Part shown: in pieces, positions 36,307 to 44,703 of the stretch
How the letters are laid out: each line of letters starts with the position of its first letter
Position numbering within the stretch: position 1 is the first letter of the stretch
NCBI RefSeq assembly: GCF_004614165.1
Contig: NZ_SPVG01000191.1
Span: 25,167-89,166, forward strand
Source of the DNA: Duganella callida
GTDB lineage: Bacteria > Pseudomonadota > Gammaproteobacteria > Burkholderiales > Burkholderiaceae_D
Direction of reading: 5' to 3'
DNA: 64,000 nt
Notes under the pieces: generated by a model
Told to the model about the DNA's origin: nothing
Seen by the model: the letters and a program-made list of their open reading frames with translations, nothing else
The model's database searches: none
Translations under genes and position numbers: made by a program

Positions 36307-37419
36307 TTACACGCCGGTCTTGAACTTGGTGTAGATGCGGGTGATGTTGCGGCGGATGTCGGCCGGCACCGCTTCAGGCGGGGTCATGCGTTTCTTGTCC
36401 TCCTCGGACAAAAACACCGTCTTGTTGCCGGCGATATCCTTGCGCACCAACTTGACGCTGGCCGCGTTCGGATTGGCGTAAAACACCTTGTTGGTCAGGC
36501 TGGCGTGCACCTCCGGACGCATGATGTAGTTGATCCACAGGTGCGCATTGTTCGGGTGCGGCGCGTCGGCCGGGATCGCCATGGTGTCGAACACCAGCGC
36601 GGCCGAGGTCTTCGGCACCAGCACCTCGATCACATTGCCGTTCTTGGCGTCGATCGCGCGCTGACGCGCGATGTTGATGTCGCCCGACCAGCCCAGCGCC
36701 ACGCACACGGCGCCATTGGCCATGTCATTGATGTAGCCGGACGAACTGAACAAGGTCACATACGGGCGGATCGCCTGCAGCACCTTGGCCGCCTCGGCGT
36801 AATCGGCGGCGTTCTTCGAGAAGGCCGGCTTGCCGGCATAAATCAGCGCCGGCGGCAGCACCTCGGACGGCGAGTCGAGGAAGGAAATACCGCACGATTT
36901 CAGCTTGGCGGCGTATTTCGGATTGAACACCAGTTCCCAGGCGTTGTCCGGCATCGGCATGCCGCCCAGCGCCGCCTTCACCTTGTTGACGTTGATGCCG
37001 ACCGTGGTGTAGCCCCACAGCCAGTCCACCAGGTAATCGTTGCCCGGATCGATGTTGGCCAGCTTGGCCTGGATCGCCGGATCGAGGTTCTTCAGATTCG
37101 GCAGCTTGGACTTGTCCAGCTTGCGCAGCAGCTTGCCATCGATCTGCAGACGCGCCCATTGCGCGGTCGGCACCACGATGTCGTAGCCGGATTTGCCGGC
37201 CACCAGCTTGGAGTTCAGGATTTCGTTGTTATCGAACAGGTCGTAACGGACCTTGATGCCGGTTTCTTTTTCAAAATTCTTAACCGTATCCTCGGCGATA
37301 TAGTCCGACCAGTTATAGATATTGAGGACTTTTTCCTCTTGCGCCTGGGCTGCAGCCTGCCCCGCGCTTACCATCAAACCGGCCGCCAACAGCGCCGCGC
37401 CAACGAACTTCCCTGCCAT
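36307..37419 (-). CDS. Polyamine ABC transporter substrate-binding protein (PotF-like)
   Basis: A 370-residue periplasmic binding protein for putrescine/spermidine-type amines. ATG at 37417-37419 with GGAGGT 4 nt upstream gives signal peptide MAGKFVGAALLAAGLMVSAGQAAAQ; a longer in-frame start lacks these. Polyamine-binding motifs: LNIYNWSDYIAEDTV, YDLFDNNEIL, VPTAQWARLQI, ALGWSGDI, and the C-terminal PADIRRNITRIYTKFK. No permease or ATPase gene is adjacent, so it must work with components encoded elsewhere. Confidence 0.88.
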   Translation of the reverse strand: MAGKFVGAALLAAGLMVSAGQAAAQAQEEKVLNIYNWSDYIAEDTVKNFEKETGIKVRYDLFDNNEILNSKLVAGKSGYDIVVPTAQWARLQIDGKLLRKLDKSKLPNLKNLDPAIQAKLANIDPGNDYLVDWLWGYTTVGINVNKVKAALGGMPMPDNAWELVFNPKYAAKLKSCGISFLDSPSEVLPPALIYAGKPAFSKNAADYAEAAKVLQAIRPYVTLFSSSGYINDMANGAVCVALGWSGDINIARQRAIDAKNGNVIEVLVPKTSAALVFDTMAIPADAPHPNNAHLWINYIMRPEVHASLTNKVFYANPNAASVKLVRKDIAGNKTVFLSEEDKKRMTPPEAVPADIRRNITRIYTKFKTGV

Positions 37420-37501
37420 AACACCTCCGAGATGGGATTCAATCACAAGCCGTGATGATCGGGCATAGCCGGTCCGGATGCAAGGAAATTCCTGAGAAAT
37501 C

Positions 37502-38872
37502 TCAGCCCAGAATATCGAACAGGCTGCCGGCACCGGTGCCGTTGATGGCGCTGCCGCCGCCGGCCTGGGCCTGGGCGGTGTAGAACGCCGCCAGCGCGTT
37601 GGCCTGCGCCGTCAACGCCTTACTGAGCGCGGCGCGCTTGTGGTTGACGCTGGTGATGTCGTTGCTGGTCAGCGTGGTTTCCTTGGCCAGCACGCTGCTG
37701 CTCGAGGTCAGCGACGCGGCCTTGGCCGCCATCAGGTCGGCGATGCCCTTGCCGTCGTTGGTGAACAGCTTGCCGACCGCCGCCGAATCCTTGCTCAGCG
37801 CCGCCTGCAGCTTGCTGTCGTCGATCACCATGTTGCCGTTCTTGTCCTGGGTGACGCCGGCCGCGGCCAGCGCGGTGGTCGACACCAGCCCGCCGCCGGT
37901 CTTCAGCAGCATGCCCATGGCATTGGCGGCCTGGGTCATGGCGGTGTCGGACTTCAGATCGCCTTTCTGCAAGGCTTGCATCTTGGCGTTGAGGTCGTTA
38001 TAGGCGGCGACGAAGGCTTTCAGGTTGTTGCCGATCTGGCTGGCATCCTGGGTGATGGTGACGTCGCTCTTGCCGGCCGCCACCAGGTTCAGCGTGGCGC
38101 CGGCGATGGCGCTGTCCTTGATGGTGTTGGAGGCGCTCCTGATTTCCTTGCCGCCGTCCACGCTCAGGATGGCGTCCTGCGCGGCCTGGGTCTGTTTCAG
38201 TTTCTGCGTGCCGTCCGGGTCGAAGGCCAGCAGGTTTTTCAACGCGGCGTCGCCGCTGACGCTGATGCGCATGCTGTTGGCGGCGCCGTCCGGGCCGACG
38301 ATGGACAGCGATGCCTTGCCGTCGCTGTCCTTGACCACCTTGACGTCCATGCCGGCATCCTTGAACGCGGCGGCGATGCCGTCCAGCGTGTTGTTGCTGC
38401 TATCGATGGTGATGGTCTTGCTGGCGGCGTCACCCTGGGCAAACGGGCTGGCGGCGGTGCCGAAGTCGATCTTGACGGTCGTCAATGCGCCACCGCCGAT
38501 CTTGCTGTCGGCGGCGGGGAAGGAATCGCTGGTCAGGAATTGGCCTTGGGCCAGTTGTTTGACCTCCACGGCGTAGCTGCCGGATTTGGCCGAGCCGGTG
38601 GAGGTGGCGGTCAATACCGACTTCGACGAGCTGCCGGCGCTGGTGCTCAGGCCGTTGCCCGACAGGGCGGCGGCGATGGACTGGAAGCTGGACAGCGCGC
38701 TCTGCAGCTGACCCAGCGCCGACAGCTTGGTCTGGTCCTTGGTCAGCATATCGTTCAGCTTGGACGCCCCGGTGTTTTGCTGGGACATAGTCTGCTGGAC
38801 GCGATTGTAGACGTCGGTCGAGATCTGCGAGCTGTTGCTGCTGGTGGTGGAGGTAACGCTGGAAGTGGCCAT
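37502..38872 (-). CDS. fliD: Flagellar hook-associated protein 2 (filament cap), orphan copy
   Basis: A 456-residue FliD-family filament-capping protein. N-terminal D0/D1 helices (VYNRVQQTMSQQNTGASKLNDML, partly quoted) with LSALGQLQSALSSFQS; a variable central D2-D3 region with GSYAVEVKQLAQGQ and IDSSNNTLDGIAAAF; a C-terminal coil ending DITSVNHKRAALSKAL and ALAAFYTAQAQ. No signal peptide, as expected for type III export. It is alone: no other flagellar gene lies within the window, and its promoter looks sigma70-like rather than sigma28-like. Confidence 0.85.
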   Translation of the reverse strand: MATSSVTSTTSSNSSQISTDVYNRVQQTMSQQNTGASKLNDMLTKDQTKLSALGQLQSALSSFQSIAAALSGNGLSTSAGSSSKSVLTATSTGSAKSGSYAVEVKQLAQGQFLTSDSFPAADSKIGGGALTTVKIDFGTAASPFAQGDAASKTITIDSSNNTLDGIAAAFKDAGMDVKVVKDSDGKASLSIVGPDGAANSMRISVSGDAALKNLLAFDPDGTQKLKQTQAAQDAILSVDGGKEIRSASNTIKDSAIAGATLNLVAAGKSDVTITQDASQIGNNLKAFVAAYNDLNAKMQALQKGDLKSDTAMTQAANAMGMLLKTGGGLVSTTALAAAGVTQDKNGNMVIDDSKLQAALSKDSAAVGKLFTNDGKGIADLMAAKAASLTSSSSVLAKETTLTSNDITSVNHKRAALSKALTAQANALAAFYTAQAQAGGGSAINGTGAGSLFDILG

Positions 38873-38900
38873 GGTATCGTTTCCGACTTGGATAGTTTAC

Positions 38901-38929
38901 ATAATATGCAATATGAACAAACTATGCAA
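38901..38929 (-). promoter_or_regulatory. sigma70-type promoter of fliD
   Basis: Minus strand TTGCAT (38924-38929), 17-bp spacer, TATTAT (38901-38906); the start codon is 29 bp beyond the -10 box. No sigma28 consensus is seen. Confidence 0.6.
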
Positions 38930-38956
38930 ACTCAAGAACAAACCGGAAATCACCCC

Positions 38957-40405
38957 TTAATCCCAGTTTGGCAGGGACGAACCCAGGCTGGCGGCGGGCC
39001 GCGACCAGGCCATGGGCGCGCCATCGATGGTCACCGGCGGTTGCAGACGGCGCAGCGCTCCCCATTCGGTCCGCTCGAGCCGCGGCGCCAGGTCGGCCGC
39101 CCCGGCCGGCGCCAGCGTCAACGCGGATGCGCCCGACGGCGCCGGCGCGCCGCTCAGCCAGCGGGCCGTGCGGGCCAGCGATAGTCGGGCTTGCAACGGC
39201 TTGCCTTCCGCCAGTCGCGCGATCAGGCCGCGCACCACGGCGGCGGCCATCAGATAGCCGGTCGCATGGTCAAGCGCCTGCACCGGCAGGGGCACCGGCT
39301 GGTCCGCGCCCTGCTGCCGCATGCCGTGCTCGGCGATGCCGCAGCTCATCTGCACCAGGCTGTCGAAGCCGCGCCGGCCGGCCAGCGGACCGCTCCAGCC
39401 GTAAGCATTCAGCGCGACATCGATCAGGCCGGGGTTGTGCCGACGCCGGAACTGCGCCCCGAAGCCGAGCCGTTCCAGCGCGTCGGGACGGTAGCCATGC
39501 ACCAGAATATCGGCCTGCGCCAGCAAGTCCTCGAACCTGGCGCGGTCCGCCGGCAGCCGCAGATCGAGTCGCGCGCAGCGCTTCCCCAGCGTGACTTCCG
39601 GAATGACGCCGGGTTCGTTCCAGCCGGGCGGATCGATGCGCAGCACGTCGGCGCCGTAGCCGGCCAGGAAGCGCGTCGCCACCGGGCCAGCCAGCACGCG
39701 CGTCAAATCCAGTACCTTCAATCCCGCCAGCGGACGCCCAGCCGTCCAGCGCCAGCCGCCCAGTGCAGCAGCCCCTGCCGCGCCGTTCCCGCGTGGGCGG
39801 GAATCCATGCTGGCTCTGCGCCGGGGTTCCATGGAGGTCAGATGCGGGAATGACATCGCGACCAGCGGTTCAGCGGCGACCGCCCTGCCCTGCGGATGCG
39901 CAGCCCATTCCGCCATCGACCGCATCGCCGCCGCACAGCCGCCCCGTGCGACCAGTGCCGCCTCCAGTTCGCCGCCTCGCCACTGCCGGACCGCGCGCGC
40001 CACCGCATCCCGATCGGCATCACACCCGAGCACCGCCAGCGCCGCCGCACGATGATGCGGCGCGTTGGTGTGCAGACGTATCCAGCCATCCGCCGCCGGA
40101 TAATCGCCCGCCACCGCGTCCCACAGCGGCGCCAGCGTCCAGCCGACCGGGTGTATCGACCAGCCGAACCACAGCGACGCCAGCCGCCGGTCCACGCGCA
40201 CCGCGCCCAGCGGATCGCCCTGCAGCCCCATCAAGTCGCGCACCGCCAGCGCCGCCGCAGCCACCGACGCCGCCGCCAGATCGGTAGTGGCGAAATACGA
40301 CGGCAGATCGCCTTCGCCGACGAACGTCACCGCGTCCAGCGACGACGAAGGCAAGTCCAGCGCCGACCAGGCGGCATGCAGCAACTGACGGGAAGTGGCA
40401 GACAT
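38957..40405 (-). CDS. Family III CoA-transferase (CaiB/BaiF) with an in-frame REP-like insertion
   Basis: A 482-residue formyl-CoA-transferase/CaiB family protein. Two parts are seen: an N-terminal half-domain (residues 1-185, with LASLWFGWSIHPVGWTLAPLW) and the larger half starting RPLAGLKVLDLTRVLAGPVATRFLAGYGADVLRIDPP at residue 224, with NAYGWSGPLAGRRGFDSLVQ (the family Asp in GFDS). The two halves are joined by a linker at about residues 191-215 that includes MDSRPRGNG, the translation of a REP-like palindrome. It moves CoA between carboxylic acids; substrates unknown. It is divergent from the HTH-citrate synthase gene across 93 bp. Confidence 0.85.
   Translation of the reverse strand: MSATSRQLLHAAWSALDLPSSSLDAVTFVGEGDLPSYFATTDLAAASVAAAALAVRDLMGLQGDPLGAVRVDRRLASLWFGWSIHPVGWTLAPLWDAVAGDYPAADGWIRLHTNAPHHRAAALAVLGCDADRDAVARAVRQWRGGELEAALVARGGCAAAMRSMAEWAAHPQGRAVAAEPLVAMSFPHLTSMEPRRRASMDSRPRGNGAAGAAALGGWRWTAGRPLAGLKVLDLTRVLAGPVATRFLAGYGADVLRIDPPGWNEPGVIPEVTLGKRCARLDLRLPADRARFEDLLAQADILVHGYRPDALERLGFGAQFRRRHNPGLIDVALNAYGWSGPLAGRRGFDSLVQMSCGIAEHGMRQQGADQPVPLPVQALDHATGYLMAAAVVRGLIARLAEGKPLQARLSLARTARWLSGAPAPSGASALTLAPAGAADLAPRLERTEWGALRRLQPPVTIDGAPMAWSRPAASLGSSLPNWD
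39786..39803. repeat. REP-like palindrome inside the CoA-transferase gene
   Basis: TTCCCGC (39786-39792), loop GTGG, GCGGGAA (39797-39803), followed by TCCATGC. The arms are identical to those of the intergenic element at 2394-2411. Here it is read in frame as part of a protein linker. Confidence 0.7.
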
Positions 40406-40460
40406 GGAAGCTCCAGTTAAGTTATGCTTGGCCGCAGCTTAGGACCGTGCGTCACTGAGC

Positions 40461-40484
40461 GTCAATCTTGACTTGAACCGTCAA
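40461..40484. promoter_or_regulatory. Candidate operator in the CoA-transferase/citrate-synthase divergent region
   Basis: GTCAA (40461-40465), TTGAC (40468-40472) and GTCAA (40480-40484) form overlapping inverted repeats 15 bp before the ATG of the HTH-bearing protein. It could be an autoregulatory site or contain promoter elements. Confidence 0.35.
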
Positions 40485-40498
40485 CATAGGAAGCGCCC

Positions 40499-41740
40499 AT
40501 GGTCTGGATGACCGCCGCCGAAGCCCTGCACGTGCTGAATGTCCGCCCGCAAACGCTGTACGCCAGCGTCAGCCGCGGCAAGATCCGCGCGCGGCCTGAC
40601 GCTGACGATCCGCGCCGCAGCCTCTACCACCGCGATGACGTGCTGCGCATGGCGCGCCGCGCCAATGGCCGGCGCAAGGTCGAAGCGGTCAGCACGCAGG
40701 CCATGCAATACGGCGACCCGGTGCTGCCTTCCGCCATTTCCACCGCCCTCGACGGCCGCCTGCTCTACCGCGGCCACGACGCCATCACGCTGGCCGACAC
40801 CGCCAGCCTCGAGGATATCGCCGCACTGTTATGGCAATGCGATACCGCCGGCGGCGCGTCCGGCAACAACAGCGCCCCGGCCGGGGGCTGCGCTGCCGCC
40901 GCAGCTGGCTCACTCGTGACGGCGCGCACGGACACCTTCGCCGTGCAAGCCGTGCCCGCACCGTCCGCCCGCAGCGCGCTGGAAGACGGACTGCTGGCTC
41001 TGGCCCGACGCAGCGCCATCGACCCGCCCTCGCTGGGCCGACCGGTGGCCGACCTGCGCGTCGAAGCCGCGACTGTCGTCACCGCACTGGTCGACGCCAT
41101 CGCCGGCCCGGCGGCAGCGCCGCACGCAGCCATCAGCCGCCGGCTGGCCGGGTGCTGGAACGCGCAGCCGCATGAAGACCTGCTGCGCCGCGCGCTGGTG
41201 CTGATGGCCGACCACGAACTGAACGCCTCTACCTTCGCCTGCCGGGTCGCCATCTCGACCGGCGCCTCGCTGGCGGCCGGCGTGCTGGCCGGCTTCACCA
41301 CGCTGACCGGCCCGCTACACGGCGGCGCGGCCAGGGAATTCGCCCTGCTCGCCGCGCAGGCCCGACAAAGCGGTGCCGCGCAAGCCGTGCACGAATGGCT
41401 CGCCGACCGCCACGCTCTCCCCGGCTTCGGCCATCCGCTCTACCCCGATGGCGATCCGCGCGCCCAGGCCCTGATCAAATTGCTACCGAAAATGGAACCC
41501 TATGCATCCCTGGCCAGCGCCGCCGAACTGCAAGCCGGCGAACTGCCCAACATCGACTATGCCCTGTCGCTGCTGACGGCGAGTTGCGGCCTGCCGGACG
41601 AGGCGCCTTTCGTCTTGTTTGCTGTGGGGAGATGTGTCGGCTGGCTCGCGCATGCACTGGAGCAGGTGCAAGCCAACCGTCTGATCCGTCCGCGCGCCCG
41701 CTATACGGGGCCCGTCGGGATCAACGCAGGAATTTGTTGA
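40499..41740 (+). CDS. Citrate synthase-family protein with N-terminal helix-turn-helix domain
   Basis: A 413-residue fusion. Residues 1-55 resemble an excisionase/MerR-like HTH (WMTAAEALHVLNVRPQTLYASVSRGKIRA, partly quoted, and YHRDDVLRMARR). From residue 65 it is citrate-synthase-like: AMQYGDPVLPS, GRLLYRGHDAITLA, catalytic-type His in MADHELNAST, GPLHGGAAREF, and GFGHPLYPDGDPRA, with C-terminal RPRARYTGP. An Ala/Gly-rich insert at about residues 118-140 breaks the small domain. It may condense an acyl-CoA with a 2-oxoacid, act as regulator, or both. Divergent CoA-transferase suggests a shared organic-acid function. Its 3' end overlaps the convergent PilZ gene by 20 nt. Confidence 0.82.
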   Translation: MVWMTAAEALHVLNVRPQTLYASVSRGKIRARPDADDPRRSLYHRDDVLRMARRANGRRKVEAVSTQAMQYGDPVLPSAISTALDGRLLYRGHDAITLADTASLEDIAALLWQCDTAGGASGNNSAPAGGCAAAAAGSLVTARTDTFAVQAVPAPSARSALEDGLLALARRSAIDPPSLGRPVADLRVEAATVVTALVDAIAGPAAAPHAAISRRLAGCWNAQPHEDLLRRALVLMADHELNASTFACRVAISTGASLAAGVLAGFTTLTGPLHGGAAREFALLAAQARQSGAAQAVHEWLADRHALPGFGHPLYPDGDPRAQALIKLLPKMEPYASLASAAELQAGELPNIDYALSLLTASCGLPDEAPFVLFAVGRCVGWLAHALEQVQANRLIRPRARYTGPVGINAGIC

Positions 41741-42068
41741 TGGTGGCCTGGGTGGCCAAATCCGGATTCATGAAAGTGAACCCGATCTTGAAATGATCAC
41801 CGCTGAAGATGCAGTAATTCACCCGCGAACGGCAGGTCAGAATCTGCGCCCTGCCCTCGACGAACAACTCGAACGACACCATGCCGATATCACCGGTCGC
41901 CAGCTTGTGGTCGAAAGTGAGCGACAACCCGTTCGCGGTGAGGTCGATGGTGCGGCCCTGAAGCGGCGGCATGCCATCCATTACAACAACTGCTTTGGCA
42001 CGCACGATCTTACGTGCGCCGGCCCTTTGATCAACTAACACTTTCCTATCCTTTGTTTCGCTAAGCAC
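41721..42068 (-). CDS. PilZ-domain protein (cyclic-di-GMP receptor candidate)
   Basis: A 115-residue single PilZ domain. Both c-di-GMP motifs are present: the Arg-rich RKIVRAKAVV (RxxxR type) and DLTANGLSLTF (D/NxSxxG type, with Ala at the Ser position, D-L-T-A-N-G). Remaining strands (MVSFELFVEG, KIGFTFMNP) are typical. It is 30 bp downstream of radA on the same strand. The Ser-to-Ala-like change may lower ligand affinity; that is inference. Confidence 0.8.
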   Translation of the reverse strand: MLSETKDRKVLVDQRAGARKIVRAKAVVVMDGMPPLQGRTIDLTANGLSLTFDHKLATGDIGMVSFELFVEGRAQILTCRSRVNYCIFSGDHFKIGFTFMNPDLATQATINKFLR

Positions 42069-42098
42069 TTACTGATTACAACACAGAACAATACAACG

Positions 42099-43475
42099 TT
42101 ATTGGATTTCGCGCAGCTTATTGAACGCATCATCGATCCGGTCAACAGCGATGATGGTCATGCCTTCAATCGCTTGCTTGGGCGCGTTGGCGGTGGGGAT
42201 CATCGCCATCGAAAAACCCAGCTTGGCCGCCTCGCGCAGGCGCTCCTGCCCGCGCGGCGCCGGCCGGATCTCGCCCGCCAGCCCCACCTCGCCGAACACC
42301 ACGAAGCCGCGCGGCAGCGCCTTGTTGCGCATCGACGAATTGATCGCCAACAGCACCGCCAGGTCGACCGCCGGCTCGGAAATCTTCACCCCGCCGACGG
42401 CATTGATGAACACGTCCTGATCGAAGGCGGCGATGCCCGCATGCCGGTGCAGCACCGCCAGCAGCATCGCCAGCCGGTTCTGCTCCAGGCCCACCGACAA
42501 ACGGCGCGCGTTGGGCAGATGGCTGGCGTCCACCAGCGCCTGGATTTCCACCAGCAGCGGCCGGGTGCCTTCCTGCGTTACCATCACGCAGGAGCCGGGC
42601 ACCTGGCTGTCGTGCTGCGACAGGAACAGCGCCGACGGATTCGACACGCCTTTCAGTCCCTTCTCCGTCATGGCGAACACGCCCAGCTCATTCACCGCAC
42701 CAAAACGGTTCTTGATCGCCCGCACCAGGCGGAAGCTCGAATGACTGTCGCCCTCGAAATACAGCACCGTGTCGACGATGTGTTCCAGCACCCGCGGTCC
42801 GGCCAGCGCGCCTTCCTTGGTGACGTGACCGACCAGAATGATGGTCACGCCGGTCTGCTTGGCGGCACGGGTCAGCTGCGCCGCACATTCGCGCACCTGC
42901 GCCACCGAACCGGGCGCGGAACTCAGCGCGTCGGAATACAAGGTCTGGATCGAATCGATCACCGCCACTTCCGGCTTCAGATCGGCCAGCGTGGCGAGGA
43001 TTTTCTCCAGCTGGATCTCGGCCTGCAGCTTGAGATCGCGCGCGTCGATGGCCAGCCGCTTGGCGCGCAGCGCGATCTGCGCGCCCGACTCCTCGCCCGA
43101 CACATATAAAACCTTTTTCAGATGCGAGACATTGGCCAGCGCCTGCAGCAGCAGGGTCGACTTGCCGATGCCCGGATCGCCGCCGATCAGCACCACCCCG
43201 CCCGACACCAGGCCTCCGCCCAGCACGCGGTCGAACTCCTCGATACCGGTACCGAAGCGCGGCACGTCGATCGCATCGATATCGGCCAGCGACAGCACCG
43301 GCGCGGTCTGCGCCAGCGACAGGTGCGCCGGCTGCGAATAGCGGTTGTTGCCGCCGGTCTCGATCACCGATTCCACCATCGTATTCCACTGGTGGCAGGA
43401 CGAGCATTGCCCGGTCCACTTGTTGGCGATGGCGCCGCAATCGGAACAGACGAAATTGGTTTTAGCCTTGGCCAT
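42099..43475 (-). CDS. radA: DNA repair protein RadA
   Basis: A 458-residue RecA-like branch-migration ATPase. N-terminal zinc finger FVCSDCGAIANKWTGQCSSC, Walker A GGDPGIGKST, Walker B-type VAVIDSIQTLYSD, the RadA signature KNRFGAVNELGVFAM, and a C-terminal Lon-like domain (FINAVGGVKISEPAVDLAVLLA, partly quoted; AGEIRPAPRGQERL). Length is standard. alr precedes it by 4 bp and PilZ follows, one operon. Confidence 0.96.
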   Translation of the reverse strand: MAKAKTNFVCSDCGAIANKWTGQCSSCHQWNTMVESVIETGGNNRYSQPAHLSLAQTAPVLSLADIDAIDVPRFGTGIEEFDRVLGGGLVSGGVVLIGGDPGIGKSTLLLQALANVSHLKKVLYVSGEESGAQIALRAKRLAIDARDLKLQAEIQLEKILATLADLKPEVAVIDSIQTLYSDALSSAPGSVAQVRECAAQLTRAAKQTGVTIILVGHVTKEGALAGPRVLEHIVDTVLYFEGDSHSSFRLVRAIKNRFGAVNELGVFAMTEKGLKGVSNPSALFLSQHDSQVPGSCVMVTQEGTRPLLVEIQALVDASHLPNARRLSVGLEQNRLAMLLAVLHRHAGIAAFDQDVFINAVGGVKISEPAVDLAVLLAINSSMRNKALPRGFVVFGEVGLAGEIRPAPRGQERLREAAKLGFSMAMIPTANAPKQAIEGMTIIAVDRIDDAFNKLREIQ

Positions 43476-43479
43476 GCGC

Positions 43480-44571
43480 TCAGCCCTCGACCACGGGCAC
43501 GCGCGGCGCCAGGGCGCACATCAGCTCATAGCCGATGGTGCCGGCGGCATTGGCCACCTCGTCGATCGGCAGACCCTGCCCCCACAGCGTGACCTTGCTG
43601 CCGATGCGCGCCTGCGGCAGTTCGCTCAGGTCCACCGTCAGCATGTCCATCGACACGCGGCCGACCAGGCGGGTGCGCACGCCATCGACCAGCACCGGGG
43701 TGCCCAGCGGCGCCACGCGCGGATAGCCGTCGGCATAGCCGCAGGCCACCACGCCGATGCGCACCGGGCCTTCGGCCTGGAAGCGGCTGCCGTAGCCCAC
43801 CACTTCGCCGGCGGCGACGTCCTGGATGCCGATGATCTCGCTGCTCAAGGTCATGGCCGGCCGCAGGCCGAATTCCTCGGCGCTGCCACCGCCCGGCGTG
43901 CCGCCGTACAGCATGATGCCGGGACGGATCCAGTCGTTTTGCAGACCGCGATGCAGCAGCACGGCGGCCGAATTCGACAGGCTGCGCTGGCCCGGCAGAC
44001 CGGCCGCGCCCCGCTCGAAGCGGCGGATCTGCTCGGTGATCGGCAGCAGCGGATGGTCGATATCGTCGGCGTTGGCGAAGTGCGTCATCAGCGTGATGTC
44101 GCCGACGCAGGCGATCGCGCGCAGACGTGCGTGCGCGGCGGCATAGGCGTCCGGCGTGAAGCCCAGGCGGTTCATGCCGGTGTTCATTTTCAGATGCAGG
44201 TGAAAGCGGATGCCGCGCTCGGCCAGATCGTGCTGCGCCGCTTCCAGCCACTCCAGCTGATCGTCGCAATGCACCGCCGCCTGCAGCTCGTAACCGGCCA
44301 TGGTGTGCAGGTCGGCCGGACTGAAGAAGCCCTCCAATAACAGGATCGGTTTTTTCCAACCCAGCTCGCGCAAGCGGACGGCATTATCGACCTCGATCAG
44401 CGCCAGGCCGTCGGCTTCGGCAAAGCCGCGCATGGCGCGCTCCAGGCCGTGGCCGTATCCATTGGCCTTCAACACGCCCCACGCCTTGGCGCCGGGGGAT
44501 CTGGCCTTGGCCAGGGCCAGGTTGTGCTGCATGGAGGAGACGTGGATAGTGGCTAGGATGGGCCTCGGCAT
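43480..44571 (-). CDS. alr: Alanine racemase
   Basis: A 363-residue PLP enzyme making D-alanine for peptidoglycan. The PLP lysine is in AWGVLKANGYGHG; substrate-binding MNTGMNRLGF, the PLP-contact RPGIMLYGG and the catalytic Tyr in VVGYGSRF, and the late GRVSMDMLTVDL motif are all present. It starts the alr-radA-PilZ operon and diverges from lplT. Confidence 0.96.
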   Translation of the reverse strand: MPRPILATIHVSSMQHNLALAKARSPGAKAWGVLKANGYGHGLERAMRGFAEADGLALIEVDNAVRLRELGWKKPILLLEGFFSPADLHTMAGYELQAAVHCDDQLEWLEAAQHDLAERGIRFHLHLKMNTGMNRLGFTPDAYAAAHARLRAIACVGDITLMTHFANADDIDHPLLPITEQIRRFERGAAGLPGQRSLSNSAAVLLHRGLQNDWIRPGIMLYGGTPGGGSAEEFGLRPAMTLSSEIIGIQDVAAGEVVGYGSRFQAEGPVRIGVVACGYADGYPRVAPLGTPVLVDGVRTRLVGRVSMDMLTVDLSELPQARIGSKVTLWGQGLPIDEVANAAGTIGYELMCALAPRVPVVEG

Positions 44572-44641
44572 ACGACAAATTCGGGTGAGTAAGGGAAACC
44601 GCTATTTTACCGCGTGAGGTCACAGCCGCGCTGCTCAATTC

Positions 44642-44670
44642 TTGGGGATACGAACAAAGCATGGTATAAA
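44642..44670 (+). promoter_or_regulatory. Probable lplT promoter
   Basis: TTGGGG (44642-44647), 17 bp, TATAAA (44665-44670), 34 bp before the ATG. The -35 is weak. Confidence 0.45.
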
Positions 44671-44703
44671 GCAAGCCAGATAAGTTTTCAGGCACACCCC
44701 AGA

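Noticed and set aside
36307-37419. Complete polyamine ABC transport operon
   Set aside because: Only the binding protein is present; the flanking genes are unrelated and no permease or ATPase is next to it.
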